Assembly (NCBI GenBank): GCA_963575745.1
Contig: CAUYUJ010001303.1
Location: 73,808 to 137,807, forward strand
Source of the DNA: Prorocentrum cordatum
Lineage: Eukaryota > Sar > Dinophyceae > Prorocentrales > Prorocentraceae
DNA: 64,000 bases
Direction of reading: 5' to 3'
Below, in pieces: positions 22,861-34,210 of the stretch. Positions within the stretch are counted from its first letter, which is position 1; each line of letters starts with the position of its first letter. The position numbers were made by a program, and so were the translations under genes. The notes below the pieces were generated by a model. It saw nothing but the letters and a program-made list of their open reading frames with translations. It made no database searches and was not told the origin of the DNA.

Positions 22861-23310
22861 CACCCCTCCGCACCACCAGGCTTCTGCCCGTCTCACTCCC
22901 CTTGCCTGCGCCTGCACTGTCTGCTGCTCTTCTTTCTTGACTTGCGTTCCCGCAGGTGTGTACTTGGCTCCCGAGAAAGAGCGAGCCTGCGGCGCGCGCG
23001 CGTGCGTCGGCCGGCGGGCCGGCCTCCTCCCTTCAGTGTTTCTTTAGTGCATGCTTGACGGCATTATCCCTTCTTGCCCATGTCATCTGTGGAGCCCACT
23101 GACTATGAGACCTCATCGGGACATATTACAGGGGTTATGAATATCTAGGCGAACTATTGGTTTTCAGCCGAAGTGACGGCACAGCCGTTCGCTTTGCCGA
23201 GCATGGGATGTCAAGAAGGAGCGCACGGGAGAACATAATATCGAAGATCTTCCGAGCGTGACGCATGTATAAGAGCCTCAGCGAGGCGGCACAACTCCCC
23301 TATTTTTCCC
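22861..23310. other. Spacer between decanucleotide array and copia-1
   Basis: Low-copy sequence with a GC-rich patch (22,985-23,025). It could contain the 5' LTR or leader of copia-1. I found no matching copy near 35.2 kb by eye. Confidence 0.35.
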
Positions 23311-23508
23311 AGTAAGAAGGCATCAGAGACGACGTTCGACTTGACAGAAGGGGATTTCTCGGTTGATTCAGCGAGGAGATCCAGAGAGTTACACTTGGGC
23401 GGAAGGTATGGCACAGCCAGAACTTCGGCCGAGGGACCCTCTGCATTGGTGTTGGCACATTCTGGCTCTCAGACATCGATAGACGTGGATCTCGATATGG
23501 AAAAGTAA
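23311..23508 (+). pseudogene. Possible copia-1 leader reading frame
   Basis: A short frame open at its 5' edge encodes KASETTFDLTEGDFSVDSAR and ends in DVDLDMEK before TAA (23,506-23,508). It is acidic and reads in the direction of the element, so it may be the degraded start of gag. There is no motif to prove it. Confidence 0.3.
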
Positions 23509-23897
23509 TTTGATCACGCTCCCATCGAAGCATCAGGCGTCGAACGTCTGGGCGCCGATCGCGCGGTTCATTGTGCGCTGCGCGGACAGAGCGAGGATGT
23601 GAGCGACGTGCAGTCTGAAGGGGGCAGCTCACATTCGATAGAAAAAGAATGAGGAACCTGCTCGATTGACAACTTCGCCTGGTCCGTCTCGTCATCTTGA
23701 ACCTCTTCTTGATATGTGCCAGTCCTGTCTCTGACTCTAAAACAGTTGAAGAAAGCCAGGGGGCCATTCTCGATTCAGACCACGACTGTAAAGACGGGGG
23801 AAGCCTGACCCCCCCGACGCAATGCGCGCGGTGAGAAGTACGCGAGAGATTACAGGGGCGACTCTTCATCCGCTGACGAAGAAACCAACGAGTGAGA

Positions 23898-24776
23898 ATG
23901 GCGACTTCGATGATTCGTTTTTTATCGAAGGGTTTTTACAAACCAGAACTCGATGAGCTCGTCGTTCAGGACGAACGAGATGAGTTGGGAAGGAGCGTGG
24001 ACATGGACGTCGACGCAGTCAAGGGGGGCGCAAGGGCAAGATAACAGCACGCGCCTACCCTGAATATCGAGAGAGGGCGATCCAGTAGGGCCCCCAGGGC
24101 CGGGCGTTCCAGCTCCAGGGGATTGAATGCTTTTGACTCGCCGCGAACCTCACCTAGCAGAACTGCCGGCAGCTTTTCGATGCGAGGGGGGTGCTGGAAT
24201 GCCGGGCCAACGTGCCCTTCCCGGGCGGAGAATCGGCGCCCCGGGAAAGCGCGCGAACCGGGGGGCTTGTGTCGAAGACCAGTGCGTTTTCAATGCTCGA
24301 ATGCTTGCTCCAAATGTAGCCTAGCGTGGTTTTGCAACGAGTGCATCGCGATGGAAGAGCACAATTGCCATTGCCTTGCGGCCCGAGAATGGGCCGAAAG
24401 ACGCAGACAGGATCGAGGGCAGCTGGGGGCTGCGAGTGCGCGCGTGCAACATATTATCTCTGAGGCGCAGGTCAATGAGAAGGCTGCCGAAGAGGCCCAA
24501 CGTCGGCTTGCAATTTCTGAGGCCGAAAAGCAGGCCGTTGCGCAAAGTAAGGGGCATGCGAAAAACATCATGGTGGAAGATGCGCAGAAATTGATACAGC
24601 ATGCTGAGGCCAATGCACCGGGCGTCGCGGACGAAGCAAACCGCGCCTTCCTCGAGAGGAATGTGAGAAATTGAAGATGCAGAGCATAGCGGAAAAATTG
24701 GTGTCTGACTCTCAGCAGAAGGCAGAAATAGAGAAAACTGAATGCAAAAAGATGGCTGATGCTGCAAGGAGGGAAG

Positions 24777-24842
<66 letters not shown>

Positions 24843-25659
24843 CCCGAGAACAGGCAGCGCGAGAGAATCAGGAGCTCCGCAATCAACTCGAAGGTGCTAG
24901 ACTCGAGGCTGACAGAGTGAAATCAGAAGCATCTGAGAAGAGGACCATTCATGAATGGCTGGTGCCTCGGATCGTTTGAAGGGGCACGCAAGAGAACGGA
25001 TGCGAAACGACGCCCTTGCAACTCGGGCCGCAAGCGAAGAAAACGAAAGGTTGAGGTCTGATCTTGAGCAACGACGAATGGAAAAAGAAGTTGATTCAAC
25101 GCCGGCACAGCCGGCGCATGTTGAGCCGCCTCCTTGCCCCATTGCTGCTCGGCCTGTTAGGGGGCCGGGCGCGCCCCGAGCTCATGCGCGATCTGGCGCT
25201 CCGAACCAGGCCTGTCACATACGTGCGCGGCCTTCGATCGAGGCGTGCAAAGGTTGTTTGAAGCGCGCATGCAATGATCATCTGGACATGGGTACCAAAC
25301 GCTGTGACGAATGCGCTTGGAGAAAAACGCCAGGGTATCAGGGTGGTCGCGAGCAGAGGAGAGAACCTCGAGACATGCCTGACGCCCAGAACACAGGTAA
25401 TGATCCTGATGGGGAAGTGCCGAGACACTCGGCCTTGCCAAAATACGATCAACCCGAGCGCCAGATGAGTAATCTGGCCGACGTCATGGGAATGCCAGTT
25501 TTCAAATCGGAGAAGTCGGCTCACGATAAGATGTCACAGATGACTGCGCTATTGACGCCGACGCTTCCTCTTGCGAGATCGCAATTCATTCCTGGGCCGT
25601 CTGCGAGAAGATCTCGGGCGCAAGCGAGAGTCCGACGCGGGGGGGCGCCCGAGGAGTGA
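23898..25659 (+). pseudogene. Copia-1 gag, N-terminal zinc-finger and coiled-coil region
   Basis: An ATG at 23,898 opens a frame (SMIRFLSKGFYKPELDELVV) that has one TAA at 24,042-24,044 and then continues in the same frame to 24,674. It carries a B-box/treble-clef-like Cys cluster, CSNACSKCSLAWFCNEC then EEHNCHC, followed by an Ala/Glu/Arg-rich coiled coil. After frame changes the coiled coil goes on at 24,671-24,979, where a (GA)n microsatellite is translated as (ER)n, and at 24,955-25,659. The last part adds a second Cys cluster, CKGCLKRACNDHLDMGTKRC. The role in particle assembly or nucleic-acid binding is inferred from position. Confidence 0.6.
24778..24840 (+). repeat. (GA)n microsatellite inside gag
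   Basis: About 30 GA units lie in the reading frame and encode alternating Glu-Arg, extending the predicted coiled coil without breaking it. Confidence 0.9.
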
Positions 25660-26910
25660 ACCCTGGGAATGCCCTTTTCAATGCGAAAATATCGGAGCAT
25701 CTTAGATACCTCGATTTGCCAGGGCGCCTTCCTTTCACAGTCGGCCTTGCCGTTTCTGGCGAAGGAGGTGGCGTCCCGGGAGGCAATGACGACGATCAGA
25801 GAGATGATCAAAGTACAGCCCCCAGCACAGGAATGATTGTTGCGTTGAAGTTGGATGAGAGGTAAGCCAAAGCCGCCTAGAGGTCCTCCAGGGGGGCCAG
25901 GAGGCGATGGCGACCCAGGCGGAGATGGCGGCGGGGGGGCGAATGATCACCGCGACCCCACGTGGCGGCCTTTTCACGCCCATCAAATGGACAGCAATTG
26001 GAGAAGTTCTGGGAACAATAATGAACTGAACTTACTCGATGTACCGAGTGTCCAGACGCTTCGGGAATGGAAGCAGCATTGCATGAAAGTTGTAGCTGAA
26101 TCGTGGCATGACGTTCGCGCAGCACGCGGCACGGGTCAGCGAAGCAGTGGGCCCCGACGAGCCCGAGGATAACCTTCGAGACTTAGGGGCATTGCTGCGC
26201 ATTGATATGGTGATAGCTACCAACCAGCTGGATAAATTTGCGAAGATGAAACGGAACCAACGTCTGTCAGTGCAACGTACCCACTTTCTGTCGCAAATCA
26301 ATCGCATGGAGAATTCCGATCAGATAGAAGGACGTCTCCTCACGGGTCGTCAAATGATACGAGCCATATGCGTTTGGTTCAGTCTGGTCGGAGAGCGGAC
26401 AACATTGGATATGTCAAGACCACTTCAAACTGACACTTGATCGACGGAAGCCTGATCAAGACTTGTATTATTTCTATAGCGAATGGATGGAGCGGTATCA
26501 ACAGTTGTACGGCGCCATGGAACCATCGGGCGAGATGAAGGCTTCGATGCATGCACATTTCTATGAACAGATACGGCAGGTCCCTAGGCTTAGGCACGCC
26601 ATGCAGTGGTGCGAGTTGTCAACAGATCCTCCCGGCACGGGAATGAGAACTTATCAATGGCTCTTGCTTCAAGTCGAATGTCTTACGATTCGACCCTCAA
26701 GTCCAGAAATAGGCAGGCCCGCTTGACAGGCGGGAAACATGAGGATGGCGGGGGCGGGAAAAGGACGTCTGCCATGGCAGCCACGATCCAACGACTAGGA
26801 GTGCCTACGGATAAGCTGGCAAGCGGAAGAATGAAATGTGAGACAACCTGCAAGTTCGTGAAGCAAGGGAAGATTTGCCCTGACGCAGGGCAAGGTTGTC
26901 CCTACAATCG
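25660..26910 (+). pseudogene. Copia-1 gag, capsid-like region and CCCH knuckle
   Basis: A Gly/Pro-rich spacer (25,855-25,950) leads to LLDVPSVQTLREWKQHCMKV, then RDLGALLRIDMVIATNQLDK and EGRLLTGRQMIRAICVWF, then YYFYSEWMERYQQLYGAM. This order (Leu-Trp motif, long helices, G-R-Q-hydrophobic motif, FYxxW motif) matches the copia gag I remember from Symbiodinium. It changes frame near 26,110, 26,400 and 26,640. The last frame ends with CKFVKQGKICPDAGQGC (26,848-26,898), a CCCH-type knuckle whose final His is replaced (PYN). Confidence 0.65.
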
Positions 26911-27071
26911 CAAAAAGCCTAAGACACCTGCCGCACCGGCACGGCCGGGAGCGGGCGGCGACAATCGCGCTGCCGGCGGGAAGAGCGATCGCAGAGGCAG
27001 AAGCAATCGATCTGCGAGCAGAGGCTCGAGAGGAAAGGACCGGCCTCGCTCCTCGACCCCATTGAATAAAT

Positions 27072-27700
27072 TCCCGGATAGCTCCTCGGAGAGCTGAGGG
27101 CTTCAGAGAAGAAGCCGGAGGTGGGTGGTGGAGGGGGCGCGCCCATCCCCGCCGGTCCACGATCCCCGCAGAAACCTGCCGGAGTTCGCAGCGTGTCCGG
27201 GAGCGCTTCAGGCACGCGTCCACGCGTGCCTGCGTGCGCGCAGGTACGCGTGGAGGCGTCGCTGGCAGCGCTTCAGGAGAGCTTTCCAGCGACCCTCGAG
27301 CTCCGCCGCGCGAATTTTCCGGCGCCGCCTCGCACGTTGAACGCGTGCGTCAGGCCGCCTTACACGCGTAAACCGCGTGCGGGAGCGGCCCGGGGGGCGA
27401 GGCCCCGGGCGCGCGCGGCTCCGGGGTCTCGCAAGAGAACACACAATGGCTGTGTTTGCGTATTCCCGGAGAGCTCTCTGAGAGCTATAGGGTTTTAGAT
27501 TAGAAGCCTGACGGTGGTGGTGCCTGCCAGCAGCCCATCTTCGCCGGTCCACGATCCCCGCAGCGACTTGTAAAAGGTCGCAGCGTGTCCGGGAGTGCTT
27601 CAGGCACGCGTCCACGCGTGTCTGCGCGAGTGCAGGCGCGCGCGGAAGCGTCGCTGGCAGCGCTTCAGAAGCGCTGCAGGAGAGTTCCCCAGAGCTCTTC
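27072..27700 (+). repeat. Tandem pair of about 390-bp units with nested hairpins, within gag
   Basis: Two diverged copies start at about 27,072 and 27,463 (shared segments: GCCGGTCCACGATCCCCGCA, then GCAGCGTGTCCGGGAG, then TTCAGGCACGCGTCCACGCG). They separate the two CCCH parts of gag and look like an insertion or local duplication. Copy 1 has two overlapping hairpins: 27,209-27,232 (10-bp perfect arms, loop TCCA) and 27,219-27,254 (16-bp arms with one G/A difference, loop TGCG). Frames on both strands over it are shadows. Confidence 0.75.
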
Positions 27701-28270
27701 AGGAAAGCTTTCCAGAGTGTGCCTCTTTGCTATCCGGGTTTTGGACGCCACCAAGTTCGGCAACTCGAACGCGATGCAGTCGCGGGCGAGGGGCCCGTCG
27801 GAAGCCTCGAGAGAGCGACAAAGCAATATAGCGTGCTATGTGCGGTCGCGAGACCCTCGCAATTGTCAGGGCCCTCAGGATGGATTCTATAGACAGCGCA
27901 GAGGCTTGGCCGATGCCGAGGAAATCAGACGCGATACGAAGAGGCACAGCTAAAAGCTGGCAAGCCTTTGGGATATCATAGAACTGTTCGGCAAGCCGAT
28001 TCTGCAGCAGCGAACGCTGCTGAGGCCGCTCCAGCTGAAACCCCGAGAAGCCAGACTTCGAGGAAAGGCCGCGGGACCGAGGCAAGGGCAGAGGAAAAAG
28101 GGAAAGACACACCATGTAAGACGTTCACAGAGACGGACGCTTGCTCGCGAGGCAAAGATTGTTGGCACACAAAGAAACACCACATCATCCGTGACGATGG
28201 CTTGGCAGTGGCATACTTTGGGCCAGCGCCAGGATGTTCATCGCATTTATTTCCCTTACCTTGCTGACGC
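27701..28270 (+). pseudogene. Copia-1 gag C-terminal part with second CCCH knuckle
   Basis: The frame at 27,968-28,267 holds a Lys/Arg/Glu-rich segment followed by CKTFTETDACSRGKDCWH (28,115-28,168), a good CCCH knuckle (C-x8-C-x5-C-x2-H) of the kind that packages retroelement RNA. Upstream, 27,585-27,953 is open with a basic, unassigned sequence. A stop follows at 28,265-28,267. Confidence 0.6.
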
Positions 28271-28843
28271 ACGTGTACTTTTTGACTGCGTGGTCGCGAC
28301 GGTCCAACTGGCCAAGCAGACAAGGGGATGACAAGTATAGGCTCACTGGCACAGCCAGTCGAGTCATCTTCGCCTGCCCTGCCCCATTGGGTCGAGGATC
28401 GCGCGGCCTATCCGTTACTTCAGGAGGGCGACCCACTGCGGTTCACTTCGACAATGCATGTTCATTTAATGTCAACACATTTTCCTAGGAATCCGCCCCC
28501 GTTTCCGACGCCCAGCAGGGGCGCAGAGACAAGCTGACGAAACTCGTCGCTATCCCTGTTCAATTACATCCCCTTCCCAGGGAGGCGATCGCGTCCTTTT
28601 GTGACGGGCCCCGCGGGAAAAGGCTGAATCAGACCTGCGAAGGCGGGAAGGCGCGGGCATAGCGCGAAGTTCCACCCCTCCGCCCGTGGGCCGACCATTG
28701 CTCGAAGGAAGGCGCGTCGCCGCAGCCCGAGAGAGCTGCCTTCGAGTGTCGACGACAGGTGGAGATTCCCAAGTGAGGAGCACAGACGGCTGCAAACCGA
28801 AAGGAAAGCATCGTCGAGAGACGCACAGCTCAGAGCATCTGAT
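28271..28843 (+). other. Gag-protease spacer of copia-1
   Basis: Several short frames, none with motifs, connect the CCCH knuckle to the protease. Frame changes are frequent, so the original sequence cannot be followed by eye. Confidence 0.4.
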
Positions 28844-29340
28844 TTGGCCGATGAAGTTCGGCATCGTTGGCTAGCGTCTGAAGAAAAAGAAAGGGCCACC
28901 CAGCGTGGTACAGCCGCTGCGGGGCGCAGGGAGAGGTCGCCTGTGCACCTTGGCACGCTTAGGTTCATAATCGACGCGGGCTGTGGGCGTAATCTTATCG
29001 CAGAAAGATTCATTCGAGCTGCTGGCGCAATGGGCATGGTCAAACCATTGGAAGAATCGATCACCCTGAACACTGCCGGCGGTTCCTCACGGGACCTAGG
29101 GCCAGTTTGCGTCGCATGTCCGAATTTCAGGGCTGGAGAATTTGAAGCATTAGTCATGCCGGACACACAGGCTGCCATTTCGGTAGGAGAGCGGCGCGTG
29201 GATTATGACTTTTAGTTTCGTCTGGCCAGCAGGCCAACGACCCTGTTTACTTCTGCCCAACGGTCGCAGAGTGGACCTGATCGCTGAGGGCAAGATGCCA
29301 TACTTGACCCTGTCTGGCAGTGGGGCGCTGGGTCAGTGGA
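28844..29340 (+). pseudogene. Copia-1 aspartic protease (retropepsin-like)
   Basis: The segment TLRFIIDAGCGRNLIAERFI carries the active-site triplet D-A-G (Asp codon 28,973-28,975) where D-S/T-G is usual. Downstream are ALVMPDTQAAISVGERRVD, split by a frame change near 29,210, and SFVWPAGQRPCLLLPNGRR with DLIAEGKMPYL. These are flap and C-terminal blocks that I recall from dinoflagellate copia proteins (a PDT...SxG...F.WP.G...P.G...L pattern). The enzyme would cut the Gag-Pol polyprotein. Confidence 0.75.
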
Positions 29341-29930
29341 TGTGCGCGGTTGCCGCCGGACAGCCTGTCGCTCCCGAGCGGTGGTGTTGCGTGACGTCAG
29401 GCGCCAAGGCATTTTTGGATGACGTGGGCTCCGCGGGAGGTCCTCCGCCCCACTCCATTCAGAGTCGCATAACTTCAGACCTGCGCACACATGAGATGAT
29501 TGGTAACCATGGCTGCGCAGATGGAAGGCCGACATCGGCCGAGCACATATTTCCGTCCGCCGTAGACTCTGTTCATACAGTTACTTATGTCTACTATTCG
29601 CCTCATGCAGCTCGTGAGTGCGGTTGGGAGAAGACACCAACGGGCGTCATGAGTTACGTAAATTCCGCATCTGCTCCCAATCCCGACGCAGTCGTTGATT
29701 GTAAGAAATCATGCCACGGCAAAGCCGGTGGGTGTGCGACCGTTTTTGAGAATCCTTGCTGGCATGGGGTCTCTGGAGTCATGCCATGCAGCACAGATCG
29801 TGAGCTGACTTTCGCCAGCATAGTCGCCGCCCCTCGGCAACGCGCGGATTCAAATGAGGGTTCGGGAGAAGATGATCTCGTCGATATTGACGTACCTCCC
29901 GAATTAGACCCAGAAGATGCTGAGGTTGAG
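29341..29930 (+). pseudogene. Copia-1 protease-integrase linker
   Basis: The frame that begins at 29,205 stays open through this region to 30,164. The sequence is unassigned, ending in an acidic run (DDLVDIDVPPELDPEDAEVE) just before the zinc-binding pre-integrase motif. Confidence 0.55.
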
Positions 29931-30640
29931 GTGCCGATCTCTGCGGTGGAGCGACTCAAAAAAAGCGCTGCCTCCCTCTCGCATTTGTTAATTCATACGC
30001 CTAAGAATCCTCATTGCTCAGTATGTTGCTGGGCAAAGGCCATGCGGTGCCAACAAGGAAAGGCGCACAATAAAGGGCTGAGGGTGCCACGACCATGCGC
30101 TAATCCCACGACGTTCGGACACCTGACCACCATGGATCACTGGCTTCCGGCTTGCGATGGATGACCTATCGCGGGGGTTCCACGACGAGACCGCGCTCGT
30201 GACTTTTCGCGACCGGGCAACCGATTTCATGGCAGCGCAGGGTGTGCACGACAAATCAGCGATTCGCGAGCGCAATTTTTTGATTCGAGTGCTGCTATAC
30301 TGACGGCGCCATAGAACTCGCAAAGGCGTGCATCGAACATAAGATAGCGCATGGCGCCAGCATCCCTGGCAATAAAAAGCCCATGGCTGTCGCTGAACAA
30401 TCCAATGGAATTGTTCTGATGGGGTCATGCAAGCGGGCCTTCCCCCGCCATTTTGGGCGCATGCTGCCCGGTTCCTTTGTCTTTGCTACAATGCAAGGGT
30501 CTCGGAGAACGGTGAATCATAATGGAGGCGCAGATTCGGGCACGAGTTTGCTGCCCCACTGCTTCCATGTGGTTCTCTCGTTCGACGGCTACGGGGATGT
30601 ACTTCGGCTACGTGCACAAAGCGGCGGGGCATGATTGGAC
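29931..30640 (+). pseudogene. Copia-1 integrase (pre-integrase zinc motif and core), disabled
   Basis: HLLIHTPKNPHCSVCCWAK is the HHCC zinc motif that precedes the integrase core, and FGHLTTMDHW contains the first catalytic Asp. The frame meets a TGA at 30,162-30,164. The core then continues in other frames: ETALVTFRDRATDFMAAQ, then CYTDGAIELAKACIEHKIAH with the second Asp region, then GASIPGNKKPMAVAEQSNG, where the conserved Glu helix is expected (read here as AEQSN). Order and spacing fit a Ty1/copia integrase, but it is split by at least three stops or frame changes. Confidence 0.75.
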
Positions 30641-32027
30641 CGGGGAGCTATGTGACACAATTTCGACAACTTGATAGTCTATGCATGGACAATGGGCGGA
30701 TACCAACTGGCAAGCGCCCGATCATCCAGTTGCCAGATCAATTTTTAGCAATATGTTGGACGGTGCTGCGCCGGACCAAGATCCCGAGTTCCTTATGCGT
30801 GAAGCATATGATGTTGCACAAACAATCAAAAACGCACCTATCCCTCCTAGTGGTGTTCCTGTCGGCGCAGCCGATCGGGGACCCAGGTCAGGATTGCAAG
30901 CGACACGGTCGTTCGGTGAAATGGATTCTCGTACATCAAGGCCACCGCCTCGAATGCGAGGCGAGGCCGCACCACAACCTCCTTATGAGGACGACTCCGA
31001 CGACGATGGTCCAGGGGCAATCGTTGTGGATGGCGTGCCTGTGGTACCTGATGGTAGGGCCCCCCAGCGCGATTCTCAACCCGATGACGACCCACAACAA
31101 AAGCTCGGTCTTGCCCACGCGGAGTACAGGGTGGATCGTCTGTCTAATTTCTTAGCGGCACAGCCGCGGCCGAGAGTGCTTGGGCCAGGGCAACTTCTGG
31201 CCCGAACCGCGCAGAACTTAGACACTTTGGAACATTACGAAGATCGGCGCATTGTTGCGGGCCTTAGTGAAGATGAAATGACGGGAAAAGTGCCATTAAA
31301 GGGCAGAAGGAAAATTTGCAGTATACGAGTCGTCTTGTATTACGATCCTGACAATGTACCCGTAATACGCGTTTGGGTCACAGACCCAGATCCACGCTAT
31401 GGGGCGCAATGGCTCAAAGAACTGCCCAGTTCCACCAGCCCGGGCGCCCGTCCCAGCCGGCGGTGAAACGTGGGCCATGCGGAGCGAAGGAAAGCGGTGG
31501 AGCAGTTCCGACTGGAGAAAAGAAGCCATTTCGGCGTCGTTGACCTGGGGCCCTGTCTTGCTTTTCTTCGCGATATCGGGGTCGACGCTGTAGATCTCTA
31601 GAACGCGCAAGGAAGGCAAGCAGACATTGTGTCTCCAGAAGGCAACGTTCATCCAGGTGCTGAAACACGACGGAGAAAGAAATGATATTCAGATGTGCCA
31701 GAGGAAACCGATGTAGACTGGCGCGCTATTCTGCGCCCCGCGGGGGCCGCAGCGGAACTTTCCGCCGGCGCTGGCTCCGGGGGTGGCAAAGATACCTCTG
31801 ATGATGGGGAAGCGCGGTGGATACAGACATGGCGTGGCGGGGCCACTCTGAGAGATGGGGTTCCTCCTGACACAGTCAGTGAGGATATTGCGTTCCCGCA
31901 ACTGTCCAGGCTCAACGGGAATGGCCTGACTTCGAGTCCGGCGGCCGCCGCTTGCCGACGCAGCGTTCCCCGAAGGCCATAGCAGTCGCCTGAATCATGT
32001 CTTCCACCGCGTCGCGAGAAAGAGAGG
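30641..32027 (+). pseudogene. Copia-1 integrase-RT linker
   Basis: The frame 30,681-31,466 (262 codons) is open and Pro/Asp-rich, with PYEDDSDDDGPGAIVVDGVP and a later globular-looking stretch, RKICSIRVVLYYDPDNVPVI. In copia elements this region joins the integrase C-terminus to the RT and is poorly conserved. From 31,470 to 32,027 only short frames remain. I do not recognise a domain. Confidence 0.5.
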
Positions 32028-33170
32028 TTGGATACAAACTACCTATGCAACCCGCTCGCCGGTAACATTCGAGTTGTCGAACAGGCACATGAGTTTCTCG
32101 TTGAGAATCAATCGCCACAGAGCCCAGCGGCCGTGGCGCGATCCGTATCCAAGGCCGAAGCCGCGGTGAACCAGGACGCCCGCAAAGCACTGCGAACCGC
32201 ATGGGGTAGACTGAGAAGCATCGGTACTTGGGGTGAGTCGGGCGCGATGGAATACAGCGATGTTATGTAATAACGAAAGGCCAGACGACGCATTTTGGAC
32301 GCCTGTTCGGGACTTTGGTTAAGAAGAACTCTGAATTTCCAATCGGGCACAAAGACCATAAGTTTATAGGTCGCGTTGTCTTTGTTGGATCAGACATTAA
32401 AAAAGAAAACAGAGCAGTAGCCTTGTTTCAGGAGCTTTCTAGCAGCCCGGCCACCATGAAGGCCAGCAAGGCCGCTGATACTCATGGGCTCTTCGTGGGG
32501 AGCGACATTCAACAGGCGGACGCCAAACAGGCCTACACTCAGTCCAAATTAGGGGGGAACTCCAACATTGATTTTCCTCCCGAGAGACGAATGGCCGCCC
32601 GCTTGGAGAAACGAGCGTAAACCTGTATGTCCTCTCATCTTATCTCTCTATGGGCACCCTGATTGTGGTGGATATTGGGAACAGCATTGTGAGGGACACG
32701 CGTCTGCAAAAGGGGTTAGCAAATGCAGTCCTTGGCGTAGTTGCTATTTCCATAGTTAACTACGTCTGTTTTTCATTATTCATGTTCACGATTTCAAATT
32801 GTCGGGGCCTAAAGAGAACCTACAAATGGGCTGGCGCCCACTGCTAGAAGCTTCTGCAGGTTGCCTCAGGGGCATTGAGATCGATCCACCGACAAACGTA
32901 GCGCGATACTTGGGCTGTGAACATCACCTGTCCACGCAACGATTAGAGCGACACGGTGAACTACCCGCTGTCCTTGACCCTCCACCGCCAGAGGCACCGA
33001 AACCGTCCATCGCTGGTTGTGCGGTGGAGAGCAACGACGAGGAATCGGGGGGTGACTCAGCGGCGCAGTCGACGGAGCCATATCAACCCAGAACGACAAA
33101 GTTGGTCAAAGTCATCGAATATGGTATGACTGAGTTCTTTGAATCCTGTGTGACACTTTATGCGCAATGA
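32028..33170 (+). pseudogene. Copia-1 reverse transcriptase, disabled
   Basis: The RT begins with AVARSVSKAEAAVNQDARKA and ALRTAWGRLRSIGTWGESG (the W...GTW start). After a gap it continues as FIGRVVFVGSDIKKENRAV, then FQELSSSPATMKASKAADT and IQQADAKQAYTQSKLGG (motif A with Asp). In another frame it reads DEWPPAWRNERKPVCPLILS, then LYGHPDCGGYWEQHC (the G-hydrophobic-P block). At 32,781-32,792 the active-site box reads HVHD instead of YVDD, followed by FKLSGPKENLQMGW and ARYLGCEHHLS. Two frame changes and a TAA at 32,757-32,759 break the chain. Confidence 0.85.
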
Positions 33171-33660
33171 CACCAACCCCGCAACATATCCTGCTGCTGG
33201 TATTCTTTTTGGCCCCGAGTTGACTGATTTGAGGATGGGCAAGGGGGTCCGCGGGGGGAGAAACACCCCCCTGCAGAGGAGGCGCAGTTTCCCCAGATAA
33301 GCCATTCGAGGTTCCTGGCCTGCCCGCGGAACCCGGCCCAGATGACCCTGAACCGCCGACACAGTCGGGGGTCTTTCAGCCTATCGCTGCAAAAGTCCAC
33401 GCATATCTTGCATGGTGCGAGGGTGGCTCGATATGATTTATTGCGCGCGGTCTGTTACGCAGCAATCCGTATCGCGAAATGAACCTAGCAACAGGACGTT
33501 GACTTTTGTTTCGCTTGATATGTTACATTCAGTCCACGACTCTGTACAACATGACATCGTAGGTCTGCGATAAAATGGCGGATATTTCGATTCGGCAGTA
33601 AACCGATGAAGACCTTGCTAGTGACTTGCGGACACATCGCAGCACGAGTGCAAGTGTTTA
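33171..33660 (+). other. Decayed RT-RNase H connection of copia-1
   Basis: Only short frames without clear motifs lie here. By position the segment should encode the thumb and connection. Confidence 0.4.
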
Positions 33661-34130
33661 AATGATTGGGGCACCATGCGCACGAGCTCATCAGAGCGCG
33701 GCCTCTCGTCGACAAACTTGCGTGCCCCATAGCACGCTTGCGGCAGAAACTGTCGCGGCGGATTTGGCATTGCGAACTGAATTGCGACCTGCCCTGCCAT
33801 CGTGGGGAATTCTGGCACAGAGACAGATTGCATGCGCACGTTCATGGAAGAAACCAGGCTGTATGCAAAGTGATAAAGGCGGGAGGTTCGATGAAATTGA
33901 TGCACCATCCGCGCGCCCACCGCGTCGATGCCCCCGCAATTTTATGGGCAGATTACTCGTGGGGTTGTTACTTTACGATATGAACGTGCCCAAAACGAAG
34001 CCGCCGACATCGGCGCAAAACATTTCGCTGATCCTGTTGTGCGGGTCAAGGTTCTTTATCTTGTGAACGTAGTTATACCTATGTTTTGGGGGGCCAACCG
34101 GCATCAGGACTATCTAGCATCGATCATCAC
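33661..34130 (+). pseudogene. Copia-1 RNase H domain, disabled
   Basis: SRRQTCVPHSTLAAETVAAD (Glu helix) is in one frame, NQAVCKVIKAGGSMKLMHHP with RAHRVDAPAILWA in a second, and YERAQNEAADIGAKHFADP in a third. These three blocks, in this order, are the second half of a Ty1/copia RNase H, and they span two frame changes. Removal of the RNA strand after reverse transcription would be its role. Confidence 0.75.
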
Positions 34131-34210
34131 TGGCGGACTTCCCCTGAAACACGGGGGGATTCTCAAGCCACGGATATATAGGTCTGAAGGCTGCGGCGTG
34201 TCCAGGGGGC

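Noticed and set aside
23300-23869. 189-codon frame on the minus strand
   Set aside because: Lies opposite the copia-1 leader region. It has no motif, and the plus-strand context explains the sequence.
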